Source: Bryum argenteum (lineage: Eukaryota; Streptophyta; Bryopsida; Bryales; Bryaceae). Taken from it: a stretch of 64,000 bases of DNA. A program made the position numbers and the translations under genes. This document shows, in pieces, positions 35,317-45,703 of this stretch (position 1 is its first letter; every line of letters begins with the position of its first letter). The DNA lies in assembly GCA_037043015.1 (NCBI GenBank), contig CM073324.1, positions 18,256,597 to 18,320,596 of the forward strand. Direction: 5' to 3'. The notes under the pieces are model-generated. The model had not been told where the DNA came from and made no database searches. It saw nothing but the letters and a program-made list of their open reading frames with translations.

Positions 35317-35714
35317 AGAACAAAGCAAACAATGGCTGGTAACATAGACGTGGTTGTGAATAAATTACACGACAAGGCTGCTTGCAGACATCTCACGGGT
35401 ATATAGAAAAGGTCTGTTGAAATACATGAACCGATACCAAAATTGAATGTACATAAGACCGTTCCAGCCACCAGATTCTCTTTACTGAAGACCTCCCTGC
35501 ATCACTTGGGAAACCTCTATCTGCATCCTTACACCCTAGAGCTATTGGCAGGTGAAGGATAAGTTCAGAATGTCCCGATTCTTGCGAGAAACAAAAACCT
35601 CGCTTCAGAAAATTGCTAGAGTTGGGACAGATGATGGTATATTCCTCCACAACGATGTCTTTCTACAGCTCTGACGGCTCTTTAGTGTCCACGTTCTATT
35701 CATAATCGACCCTT
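35317..35714 (-). other. Probable 3' UTR of the sHSP gene
   Basis: Unique, moderately GC-rich sequence adjoining the sHSP stop. No convincing frame or repeat. The polyadenylation site was not placed. Confidence 0.4.
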
Positions 35715-37413
35715 CTAACCCACGGCAATCTGTATGGTCTTAGGTTTCTCAGGTTCTGGAGGAGGGACTTTTGGGACCGTGACCGTCAATACACCATCTA
35801 CGCAATTGGCAGTAATGCTGTCCGCCTTTGCATCAGAAGGAAGAGTAAACTTCCGCATCAACTTCACAGGACTCCGCTCCATACGGATATATTTTGTATC
35901 ATCCAGTCCATCTTCTTCTTCCTCATCTGACTTTCTTTTAACTCGCATCGTTAGCACGTTTTCATTCTCAATCAGCACCTGGACAAGAAGGAACACGATC
36001 AATATTTCTGAACATTATAAGCTCGGCAATGATGGATATAACATCAAGCAAGTACCGCGGCATCAAAGAATCAGAAATCACTTACAATATCAAAAAAGGT
36101 AATTCTACTGGAAATTAACATATTCCACGATCCCAGCAGTATTCACTGACAAACAACAGACCCTCCCCTCTCAGAAATCCGCCACTGAAATTGCAATAGG
36201 AAGTGTATAAAGTCCACAATATTCAGCGCTCTACTCACGCACTCTTACAAATTTTCGATAAAGAAATGGCCGATTCTAAATGTGTGTAGCTACAGTGAAG
36301 CAAAAGAGGAAGAGGTTAAGATACCTCGACGCTGCTCTTTCTGAGGACTCTAATTGTTAAGTAAACGGTGATCACAACTTAACACGTTCTTTAGTCCAAA
36401 GCAGTATTCGGTGACAAAAGATAAACTCCTAGAGTGCAATCACAATAGACATAAAATTAAGTCTATAACACTCAACACTTTACTGAGCTTCTACACTCAC
36501 TCTTACAAACTACTCACTTCCAAGATAGCAGGCAAGAGTAGAGGATCATGATACCTAATGTCGCTCTTCCTCTATTTAACAACCACTGGTATCTCTACCA
36601 ATCGATCGCAAGCTAAGCCATCCTACAATTCAAAACTGGTGACACAAGAAGACACTTCCTTATCTCAAATCCTAGGGTGCAATCGCGATATGAAGCGAAA
36701 AATCAATGCTACTAACACATGAACTCGGACAAGATAGTCACAAGCATCAGGTATGCATCGTGACATCAGAGAAACAGTGTACACTGTCAAATTTGACAGC
36801 ACAACCGATCGCATAACAATACAATCTATTAATGAAGCAGTATTCAGTAACATAGGACAAATCCTCATTCTTCAAAATCCGACAGTATAAATCGCGAGAA
36901 AATCCTACAACACTCAAAACTCTACCGAGCTTCTACACACTCTCCAAATTCAGGTGTACATCGCGACATTAAACGAATAATACTCAATTTCAAAGCCACA
37001 TACACAACCGATCGCTAATTGATGCAAGCTCTATTGTCCAATAACATGTAACGAATGCTCCCTCTGTAAAAATCGACAGTGAAATCACGATAACAGTCAA
37101 AAAAACGCTACTGAGCTTCCATACGAACTCTCGCAAATTCTGCTATTAAAGAATGGCAATAATTTCATACCTCAATGTCGCTCTTCTTTAAGCCAGGAAC
37201 ATCAGCAAGGAAGAGGTAAGCATCTTTAGTGTCCTTAACATCAACAGGAGTGGCAATAGTGACATGGCGCGGCCGCTCCTCATGGTCACGGCTCTCGCGA
37301 CGCTGGCGCTTGACTTTCCTGGGCAAGTCGCTGTCGGGGTGCGGGTTCGGGTGATGAACCAGCTGGTGCAATGTCGTTATCAAGGGATCCGTGTCAAGCA
37401 TGAACAAATCCAT
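35715..37413 (-). CDS. HSP20: Cytosolic class II small heat-shock protein (Hsp20), 168 aa, 2 exons
   Basis: ATP-independent chaperone that holds unfolding proteins during heat stress; the class II N-terminus and lack of a targeting peptide put it in the cytosol. Exons: 37413-37171 (81 codons) and 35978-35715 (87 codons plus stop), phase-0 intron of 1192 bases. The N-terminal [18 protein letters not shown] is typical of class II. The alpha-crystallin domain starts near residue 52 and includes [17 protein letters not shown] at the exon junction, RKFTLPSDA, and [11 protein letters not shown] with the GVL at 143-145. It ends in the class II tail PKTIQI, whose IQI at 163-165 is the C-terminal anchoring motif. 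An acidic loop ([10 protein letters not shown]) lies at 99-108. An in-frame TAG six codons upstream supports the start. Many class II genes lack introns; this one has a long intron of repetitive make-up. Confidence 0.95.
35979..37170 (-). repeat. sHSP intron built from degenerate tandem repeats
   Basis: The intron contains at least four related segments of about 110-130 bases (about 36115-36250, 36402-36530, 36835-36955, 37040-37140), marked by CAGTATTC-GT-AC, AATCGCGA and TGAGCTTC-AC. Two copies of the exon 1 end with its donor also lie inside it: AAGAGCAGCGTCGAG|GTAT at 36325 and AAGAGCGACATTAG|GTAT at 36555, against the true AAGAGCGACATTGAG|GTAT at 37171. Confidence 0.7.
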
Positions 37414-37518
37414 CGACAGATCGAGCTCCTAAGCCAGACAAAGTGCTCTCGAACACAATTGCAATACGAAAGCTCGATGCGCTCTGCCTCTTGCGGGATG
37501 CTTTAGAAATTGCGCGCG

Positions 37519-37526
37519 TTATTATA
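37519..37526 (-). promoter_or_regulatory. TATA-like box of the sHSP gene
   Basis: Reads TATAATAA on the minus strand, about 105 bases before the start codon and 70 bases from the heat-shock element. Confidence 0.5.
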
Positions 37527-37596
37527 TTACGGTACGCTGCATGGAGGAGGACGACAGTGGAAGCGCCTAGAAAAAGCGGGAAGCTGGAGACGATGG

Positions 37597-37609
37597 TTCT
37601 AGAGGCTTC
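37597..37609 (-). promoter_or_regulatory. Heat-shock element upstream of the sHSP gene
   Basis: Minus strand GAAGCCTCTAGAA fits the alternating GAAnnTTCnnGAA pattern with one mismatch. An additional GAA sits at 37619-37621. The site lies about 185 bases before the sHSP start codon. Binding by heat-shock factors is inferred from the family and the motif. Confidence 0.6.
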
Positions 37610-37621
37610 TTGAGAGCATTC

Positions 37622-38191
37622 TTTGCTTTGTCATGTGGAGTGACCAAGTGGCGAGTGTTCATGTTGGACCCAAGTTCCTGTTTGAACCAAGGCAGAAGTA
37701 CAGGAATATTCTTGTATTTTCAAATTTCAACCACATACTTCTGGCTAAATTTATACAAACCTAAAAGACCATATATTGTACTTGTAAATATTCATAATCA
37801 GAATATTCTAATAACTTTAGAAGTACAATTTTTTTTTTTTTTTTGTATGTATGTGAAATATTCTTGGAACAAATACGACATATTCTCTATACTCCGGTAA
37901 CCGCGGTATGAACACATGATTTTGTGAACCTCTATATGTCTTGATATTGTCTTGTTATTTTATATACGACTTTCATAATATTGATTATTTTGGAAAAATA
38001 TTAAATGAATTTGAATATCTTATCATAAAATGTTGAAATTAAAATTTTGATTAACAACTTTTGGATATTGGCTATAATTTGTATAGAAGCTTATATAACT
38101 AGGAGGTTTGAGATTATTGCTTTGCGCTACTCAAACTTTTTTAGCATCAATCAATAATAACAATGAATAGATGTTACCAACTAAATTACAA

Positions 38192-38270
<79 letters not shown>

Positions 38271-38894
38271 TGAAGTATTTCTAGTTCAACTTAAGCCTCT
38301 CACAATGCCCAAGAACGTTATCTCATAAAGTTTACATTCACCCATTGGTGATTTTGCTCTAAGGACATTATTTCATTGGAATGTCATCTTTGTAAATGAT
38401 AGTAGGTTGTATAGATATTTACCATATAGCTTGTTGTGGAACATACTTGAAGTCATACTAGCCACATAGATTAAGAAATTATATCCTATTGAATTACAAA
38501 ATTGATCCATGAAATTATGTAGTTTCATCTCAAAGTTGACATTGACAAACCTATTACATCATAAAAAGTTATAGCTAAAAATTGATTAACATTTGCCTTA
38601 AAGAGTGTCAATACCACAAAAGTCATTAAAGAGAATTCTTAGTCGAATAAATGGCCTTGCAATAATGAAAAATATCACAGATTTTACAACGGAAGTAGAG
38701 TCTAAATCTAAACCCCTTGCACTAGATTGAATGTTAAAATTTCATACCAATTTTAATTGAGCTCAAATGTGTACCAAAAAGTCTCATTTAAACATTACCA
38801 AAGAATGTTGTGTCCGAAAAGACAAAAGAGTCCTATGTCTGAAATGACATAAATATATTTCATACTAGTCTTAAGTTTGTTTTGAACCATGGAG
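37622..38894. other. AT-rich intergenic DNA with an (AT)n run
   Basis: No gene seen. An uninterrupted AT run of about 60 bases lies at 38200-38261. Confidence 0.7.
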
Positions 38895-38918
38895 TGCATG
38901 AGGGTTTCTTTTGTGTGC

Positions 38919-38983
38919 TTGATTAGATATTGTGAATTAGAGGTCTCTCCGTAGAGACCTCTAAATTCACACTATCTAATCAA
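38919..38983. repeat. Near-perfect hairpin with a 30-bp stem
   Basis: The left arm (TTGATTAGATATTGTGAATT then AGAGGTCTCT) and right arm (AGAGACCTCT then AAATTCACACTATCTAATCAA) pair with one mismatch and one bulge around a CCGT loop. Weaker pairing (GCATG, CTTTTGTG/ACAAAAG) extends outward to about 38895-39005. It could be a small foldback element or the stem of a small-RNA precursor. Confidence 0.8.
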
Positions 38984-39289
38984 AAGTACAACAAAAGCTG
39001 CATGCTCAACGGCATGATCCTGAAGCGGATAAAGGCATAGTCCTATTAGCATGTGGAACTGATAGCAAGTGGATTTTTTCGCCATTGGCATGACAATGCC
39101 ACCACCCTCTGTAAATGCAAAGAAAATCTCCATGTTTCACCTCTCCTCAATTTTAATAAAAAAAATGAGATTTTGCATGTAAAGACGGTCATGCTGAGAA
39201 TTTAACCTGGGTCGTGTGCAAGATAGAGATAAATCTTTGGTACCTTCCATGAAGCCCCAACCTGCATCCAAGAAATTTAGCCTCCAAAC

Positions 39290-39418
39290 ATAGTCCACTG
39301 ATTATCTAAAATAGTCCACCGATTATCTAAAATAGTCCACCGATTATATAAAATAGTCCACTCATTATCTAAAATAGTCCACCGATTATCTAAAATAGTC
39401 CACTGATTATCTAAAATA
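39290..39418. repeat. 21-bp tandem array, about 6 copies
   Basis: Direct copies of ATAGTCCACCGATTATCTAAA with single-base variants (ACTG, ACTC, ATATA). Contiguous with no spacers. Confidence 0.95.
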
Positions 39419-39724
39419 TTAGACACGGGTGAATGTCGTGTTCTATCACTAATTACCAAGACCACTTTCAGTTCGAAAGGACGCTGGTGTTGGAGAATAC
39501 ATACCTCCTTTTTTACTTGTCAAGTTCATTTTGTAACATTTTCTCTACATCCTGCAGTGTCCTCATCTAAGCAACCGACATTCTTGAGTACTCAAAAACG
39601 TTTCTTAAGATGGACGTGAAGATACTGATTCTCATGCGTACACATGTATGCATGTAGATCAACACAATTTGCATGCCACCACCACCTTTTCAGCGAGAGT
39701 CTTTTCACAATCGATGCTCCGTTC
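39419..39724. other. Intergenic DNA, nothing recognised
   Basis: No gene or repeat partner noticed. Confidence 0.5.
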
Positions 39725-39727
39725 ATA

Positions 39728-40001
39728 CACTACTAGAAAAGAGGGGGGTTTGCAACGTCATAACGATTGTTTTTTTGTAAACGTTACTCAAGTCTAGCAA
39801 TGTTTTAGAACTTGCTTTAGCAACGTTATCAAGAAAATAAGCAACATTTTTAGCTAGATTATAAATAAGGTTCCTTGGTGATCTGATAACTTTGCTTATT
39901 TTCTTGAGAACATTACTCAAGGAAGTTCCAAAACGTTGCTAAACTTGAGCAACGTTTGAGAGGAAAGAAAACGTTGCAAACCCCCTCAAATTGTAGTAGT
40001 G
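39728..40001. mobile_element. CACTA-type MITE, 274 bp
   Basis: Starts CACTACTAGAAAAGAGGGGG, the typical CACTA/CMC terminus, and ends TTGTAGTAGTG. About 30 bases at each end are inverted, including GGGGTTTGCAACGT. The 3-bp target duplication ATA is perfect (39725-39727 and 40002-40004). The interior has repeated AACGTT/GCAACGTT words, as subterminal repeats do in this superfamily. No transposase, so it depends on an element elsewhere. Confidence 0.9.
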
Positions 40002-40004
40002 ATA

Positions 40005-40746
40005 GTTCGTCCTGCACCTCTACGTCTTGGAAGTCTTGACTCAACATTTATGTCAAGGCCAACAACGATGGTGCAATATTTAGGTCAACTAGACTTTGAT
40101 CATGTTGGAGCCAGCAAGTGCAAAGACCAACTAATGTTTTTAGTATAAAAGCACAGAAAGACAACTAACCTCTAGAAATGACGAACACACAATAACCCCC
40201 TGTATTAATCAAACGAATTTTTGACCATCACTAAAAGTGATCAAGCCTGTAACTGCCCTCATTAGGGTGAGTCTCCATGCTTGAACCGGCCCGTCATATT
40301 TCAAGGTTCCTCCTGTAGCAAACATTTTTTTAAAATTAGGGAGGAGAAATGATGGATTGTCCTCATGTGAGGACCGTGCCGTGATAATCCTCCATTCAAT
40401 TTAGATAAATGACAGAAAACAACTATTGCAAGCTCCTCAAACAAAGGAATTCCAAAAAGCATCCTAAATTGAGGGAAGAATAATCCAAGATAAGAATGAG
40501 GGTCACCCTTATTATTAAGAGGGCTTGCCAAGCCTTCTTGGTAGACCCCTCATCTAAAAAAACGAACCGCTTTTATTAATACAGGTCGGGTGTCTCCAAA
40601 TTACATGCAAGTCACCCTCACCTTCAAACAAATACGGGTTGGTTCAAGCATGGGGACAGGCTCTTAGATTGTATGGCCTGTAGCTGATTGCAACATTTGT
40701 GGTTCCTTCCCCACATCTTTCTGCGATCATGCTACCCTGAGGGAGC
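40005..40746. other. Intergenic DNA, nothing recognised
   Basis: No supported gene. A minus-strand frame at 40301-40531 lacks any domain signature. Confidence 0.45.
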
Positions 40747-41235
40747 TGATTCTGCTTTACTTGCCGGATTCCAATTAAAGCAGAATAGGTAGTCAAATCT
40801 AGCTGCACATCGATCGATACTAATGCTCAAAAGCTGGAAGCAAAATGACTAACTTTACGCAGATCAATCCTGGAAAAGAGAAGATCGCTCTTCTTTTGAG
40901 TGAGAGCAAGTTCTGTATGGAGCTTCATCCTCTCTGCTCGATCTACAAGCTACTGTATAGAAATGCCAAAGTTTAGAGAATCTCTAAGCAACATCGCAAC
41001 AAGACGGTCACTGAAATAGATGAATTGGCCTGAACATTCTTAGAAAGAAACATGAGTTGAACCCTGAACTCGCAAAATGCATTACCATAAGTCATCGCAC
41101 TAAGCGAGATGATGCGCCAAAAATTGAACAATCTGCTCCATGCAAGGAATCTGTTCTCCAGAAAGTACATCATTCAAAGAATATTATTCAAAATGTTCAC
41201 GCGTCTTTCTAAAAAGTGCAATATGGCGGATGGCA
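40747..41235 (-). pseudogene. Decayed gene segment, tandem copy 1
   Basis: Direct repeat of 42471-42968, 1.72 kb apart. On the minus strand it retains coding-like sequence: DRLVAMLLRDSLNFGISIQ, a TAG, then LVDRAERMKLHTELALTQKK and DLLFSRIDLRKV (about 41010 to 40852). The TAG is present in both copies, so the ancestor was already broken or the TAG is intronic. The family is not recognised. Confidence 0.5.
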
Positions 41236-41330
41236 TAACCCGAGTTGTAATCTTCTGAAGCTCCGAAGACCAACAATCGGTGCGAAGTGTATGACATTCA
41301 TGTAGCAATACAATGATGAATATGGTTCGT

Positions 41331-41443
41331 ATAACATAGCCATGAACAGAGGAAAGCAAAGAACTTTCTGCGTGAAGATGACGATGGACAAACCTCGCAG
41401 AATTATTAGCACATCGACTCCGTCAGAAATTTGTATGAAGTTC
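41331..41443 (-). pseudogene. Gene fragment shared with 51237-51355
   Basis: The minus strand reads TACAAATTTCTGACGGAG, then ATAATTCTGCG, then TTTGCTTT and CTGTTCATGGCTATG. The same words occur in order on the plus strand at 51237-51355. It lies just upstream (minus sense) of the pseudogene segment at 40747-41235. Function unknown. Confidence 0.4.
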
Positions 41444-41634
41444 ATCAGCAGTTTCGAGAAATTATCATCGATCGAGCAGCCATAGCCACGCCTTGCAGGA
41501 AACCAGGCACACTGCCATGTCCGTAATAGCTACTCAGTCTCTCTCCATGTGGTCCCTCTGGTCTACTTCATTGCCATTGTAATGTCCCTGTCGTGCGACT
41601 GTGAGAGCAAATTACAGTTTTCTTTCCTTCTACA

Positions 41635-41768
41635 AGCTCATCATTGATTGGTCCATTCATGATGCCCAAGTTCAAAAAGTGCACTATTCATGATGCCCAA
41701 GTCAAAAAGATGTTTGTGATCCAATTCACGGCTGCCCGTTTCAGACCCCATGGGCGTTTAAGGGTTAA
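41635..41768 (-). mobile_element. Truncated TTAA-flanked MITE (CCCTTAAACG subfamily)
   Basis: Inverted partial copy of 50713-51082: it ends GGGCGTTTAAGGGTTAA at 41768 and contains the doubled phrase CATGATGCCCAAGT. The left part is missing from about 41635. The sequence that follows TTAA (from 41769) is the shared block also found at 1920 and 6600. Confidence 0.8.
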
Positions 41769-42470
41769 GGAGATCCACAAACCACTCGGAGTAACTAATA
41801 AAGTTATTGTTGATCGACAAAGTGCAATTACAAAAGAGGAAAAATCGCAACAACCTCAAGTCCATTTCTATAAGTCTGCATAAGCTTGGTTTTGCGATGT
41901 GTCGCCCTTTCAACGATAAAAATGAAAAACCCTATCACGACAAAAGCAATTTCTTTAATTGTGAGCTTGAGTAAGAATTGTGAGATGGTAGTTGATTGAT
42001 TGCTTGCAATGTTAAGGCAACAACCTTTCAGATCACCAATAGTCCATTCTCTCTTTACGTATAACAGTTTCAAGAGAGGAACTTCCTTCAACTATGAGCC
42101 TTTGCTATGGACTCAAACTACTGTTGATCGACTAAGAGCAACAATAAGGCACGAAAAGGCGACAACTGCCAAGGCCGTTTCTATGAGATCTAAAAAACAT
42201 TACATAGTTGATAAACTCGTGCAACTTGAAGCCATTCATACAACCATTATGATCACCAGCAATGCTCCAATTCTATCATTTGCTGGTACATCAAACTTCT
42301 AAACTGCATCGTTGGTAGTAAAGTGCGAAGGAGATCAAAAATGTAGCATGTGTGCCACTTACTCGTATTCATCCGTGGCTGCATCGTTATAGACGTGGAA
42401 GTCCTCGCTTGGAATTGGCGAGAGAGGGTACTCTTCATGCTCGGGAGAATTGTTGAGATCAATAGGAAGG
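41769..42470 (-). pseudogene. Third, partial copy of the multicopy block with exon remnant
   Basis: Matches 1920-2600 and 6600-7240. The minus-strand exon tail (PIDLNNSPEHEEYPLSPIPS, then EDFHVYNDAATDEYE) ends at GA|GTAAGT at 42363, the same phase-2 donor as at 2503 and 7116. Its frame stays open upstream to about 42550 (CVARGDYLF). A second shared segment (LTIKEIAFVVIGF) lies at 41900-41960 (minus). The true gene is not identified. Confidence 0.45.
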
Positions 42471-42968
42471 TGATTCTGCTTTACCGGCCGGATTCCATTA
42501 TTGAATAGGTAATCACCTCTAGCTACACATCCATCAGTCGTAATGCTCAAAAGTTAGGATCAAAATGACTAACCTTACGCAGCTCAATCTTGGAAAAAAG
42601 AAGATCAGTTTTCTTTTGAGTGAGAGCAAGTTTTATATGGAGCTTCATCCTCTCTGCTCGATCGGCAAGCTACCGCGTAGAAATGCCAAAGATTAGAGAA
42701 TCTCTAAGCAGCATCGCAACAAGGCGGTCACTGAAATAGATGAATGGGTTTGAACATTCTTAGAAAGAAACATGAGTTGAACTTTGAACTTGTAAAATGC
42801 AAGACCATAAGTCATCGAACTGAGCAAAATATTGTGGCAAAAATTGAACAATCTGCTCCATGCAAGGAAGCTGTTATCCAGAAACTACATCACTCAAAGA
42901 AGATAATTGAAAATTTTCACGCGGCTTTAGGTATTTTTTCCAAAATGTGCAAAGCATGTGGCAGATAG
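42471..42968 (-). pseudogene. Decayed gene segment, tandem copy 2
   Basis: Direct repeat of 40747-41235. The minus strand has DRLVAMLLRDSLIFGIS, an in-frame TAG at the same place, then LADRAERMKLHIKLALTQKK and DLLFSKIELRKV. No domain recognised. Confidence 0.5.
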
Positions 42969-44058
42969 CACCACCTGAGAAAAAAAAAATCTTTCTTACT
43001 TACTTATACAGCTTCTCCAAAGCTATGACACTATGAAAAATGAAAAAATTAATGTACTCTATTTATTGTTGATCGACAAAGTGCAATATTGAGACATGAA
43101 AAGGCGACAACAGTCACAAGTCCAAGTCCGTGCACGGTATCTCTTACTTGACAGAAGCATAGTTTCAAGAGATGCACACCCTTTGGCAGAACTCCATGTT
43201 ATGAAAGTATCAACAATAGCAATTTCTTATATTTAGAGCGAGACTAAGAATTCTATAAACATATATAGTTGATAGACCGGTTGTAATGTTGAGTCAGTGA
43301 TACATACTTCCACGTATTTGTGCATGGGTGCATCGCTAAGAAGAGGAAGTCCTAGTCTCGATTTGGTGAGACAAGGTACCCAACCGACAAGACACATACT
43401 CTATTGGCTAAACAAGGTACTCTTCTTGTTGTGCAAGGTTATTGAGATCAATCTCAAGTTGGTGTTTCATGTCTGGCATGCGGCAGTCTTCTCATTTTTC
43501 TCCTCATCATTTATGAGATCAACATGACAAGACTCCATGACACCATCCAAAATAGGTTGGGATTGGAGACACTATTGTAAGAGAATGAGTTGTAAGATAC
43601 TATTGCAAGAGAATGAGTTGGGAATGGAGACACTATTGGAGGAGAATTTCAATTGTACAATCTTGTAATAGATTAGTTTTGAATAACATGAGTTACTTTG
43701 ATTTCTAAAATCCCAATTTGGAGAAGAACTTAGATGTGTTATGAAATTTGAATCCCGTAAACGTGTTATACAGTTTTGCCCAAAAAACAATAGAAAGACC
43801 CCCATACTCGAATTAAATCAATACCATCAAACCCCCTAATTTTTTTAGCTTGTTTTAGCTTGGTGAAGCTCCTCCAAATTCAGAGTCAACCATAAAATGG
43901 TTGATTCGACTCTTAGGCTGTGGTGAACCCATAAAGTTGAACTCGACCATAAACAATATACTCTTCTTGCAGAACTGAAACTTCGAATAGGTATATTTCA
44001 AGATCCTTACCATAAAGTTTGATAGAAATTGATGGTTAGACTAATCAAACAGCTGTAA
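42969..44058. other. Intergenic DNA with a further decayed exon start
   Basis: At about 43530-43290 (minus) the sequence reads MESCHVDLINDEE and later IDLNNLAQQEE, a fourth relative of the exon at 7116-7363, shorter and frameshifted. 43555-43660 has a tandem AGAGAATGAGTTG phrase. No gene otherwise. Confidence 0.45.
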
Positions 44059-44162
44059 ACAAGATCCTATGGTCGAAACAAGATCCTATGGTCAAAACAA
44101 GATCCTACAGTTGAAATAAGACGAAACAAGATCCTACGGTTGAAATAAGATCCTACGGTTGG
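44059..44162. repeat. Tandem AAGATCCTA(C/T)GGTTGAAAT array
   Basis: Five imperfect copies of an 18-19 bp unit. The unit resembles the AAGATCCTACAGTTGGATCT phrase inside TTAA elements at about 23128 and 25793, so it may derive from one of them. Confidence 0.8.
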
Positions 44163-44516
44163 AGTTCCATGTTCCTGGGATAAGCCCAAGAACCTTGTTA
44201 ACCTGGTTGTTCACGACGACCACCATTCACGCTGACGGATTATTATTATTATTACGAAGAATGAGTCGGTGGACCCAGGGCTGAAAGCACAAACAATCAG
44301 GAGCACGCACACTGACACACATGCCTACAGTAAAACTCACTGCTGATAATAGACGTCATCAGAATAGCTGACTAGACAGTCAGCCACTACAGGAATGCCA
44401 TCATACAAGCGGGGGGTTCGGTGTGGATTTCCGACGGAGCTCATGCGGAGCTAGCTTCATGCTTCAGAGTCGCCAGGCTACTACCATGACGTGTCGCATC
44501 CTTCCAAGCTCGCCAC

Positions 44517-44750
44517 ATGGTTCATGCACAACCACCACCACCAATGGACCCCATGCATCATGCAAGCGTCTTCCCATTCTGGGATTCCTGCTGCCATCAC
44601 AGGGATTCCTTGGAAGTAAGCACACTGACTCTGTTTTCTGCCTACCCCTCTCAGCAGGAACCCTCTGTCGAACCCTGTCCTCAGCCACAGACCTGTCCGC
44701 TTAACCTGGGAACTTCAGAAGAGAATTTTGTAATTCTACCGAACATGTAG
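44517..44750 (+). CDS. Possible small or terminal-exon ORF, 77 aa, unrecognised
   Basis: An ATG-started frame in a locally GC-rich, unique stretch. It starts MVHAQPPPPMDPMHHAS, is rich in proline and histidine, and ends EENFVILPNM at a stop. This is the composition of a plant regulatory protein's tail rather than an enzyme. No upstream exon could be joined, because a tandem repeat lies at 44059-44162. A splice inside it (44616-44654) would be only 39 bases and is unlikely. It may be a chance frame. Confidence 0.25.
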   Translation: MVHAQPPPPMDPMHHASVFPFWDSCCHHRDSLEVSTLTLFSAYPSQQEPSVEPCPQPQTCPLNLGTSEENFVILPNM

Positions 44751-45703
44751 ATGCTCTGGCTCATGTATGTGTTGCTCGGTTGATTGATTCATGAATTGGT
44801 CCAAAATGGGTCAGACACACAAATGAATATATCTGCAATGGGTGTGCTACAAGCGTCACACCAAACCTTGCAATCATATGCGTGTCATTCATGTTTTCTG
44901 TAATATAGCTGTTCTTTCTAGAGTTTTACTCTGTATGTGATATCACCAAACATTTCTATGATACTCTCACCAAGTTATGTATCATCTCTTCGTTTTAAGT
45001 TTTGGCTCAAATTCATAAATTTTTGCATGTTAGTAATCGTTTAGTTTGGTACCAGCCAGCCACCCTAAACCCGCCATTTTTAAAAAATAATGTCATTTTG
45101 AAAGAATAGGGATCACGTCAGATTTCATGTGCTTGATCCGGGAATAGTGGATTCAGTTAAGAGTCACACGTTCTACAGTGGGGATGCTCTATCATCGATC
45201 TTCTGTCCCATGAATGCAGTCCTCACCGGTCGAGATCCTCTGCCTGCGTACGTGATCGCCGTTACTTGACAGAGAGTATGAGCCATTGATTGTTTCGGTA
45301 AAAGAAAGCGAAAGTTATACTGTACTATTTGCACAGTAAACCATACAGTACATATCAGAAGAATTTTGCAGACAGAAAATTTGTCGTATATGATTCGGTT
45401 GAGCACTGCATAATGAGTGTGTTATCATCATCTGGTACTTTCTTGAAAGACTTTAAAAGAACAATAAGCTGTACATAGAGCAAAGACAAAGTTTTGATCG
45501 AAAGCAGGAAAAACCCGCGATTTATTGAAACATAAGCAGGAGGTATGGTACAATATACAAGAAGAAAGAGCTGCTCCTCCAAAATGAGGATATAAGAAAG
45601 ATACAAAGTCTGTACTCAACAATTTTCCGACTGCGGGAAGCCGATAGTTACAACTACTCTAACGAAAAAGAAGTGGACTCATTCCAGTCTCTCTAGAGAT
45701 CGC
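44751..45703. other. Intergenic DNA and probable 3' UTR of AWPM-19 gene A
   Basis: No repeat partners or frames of note. 45480-45703 adjoins the stop of the minus-strand gene and is likely its 3' UTR. Confidence 0.45.

Noticed and set aside
39290..39418. Regular 21-bp repeats that might suggest a CRISPR array
   Set aside because: Copies are contiguous without spacers, in plant DNA; a simple minisatellite.
44616..44654. A neat phase-0 GT-AG intron inside the orphan ORF
   Set aside because: At 39 bases it is below the size plant spliceosomes normally handle.
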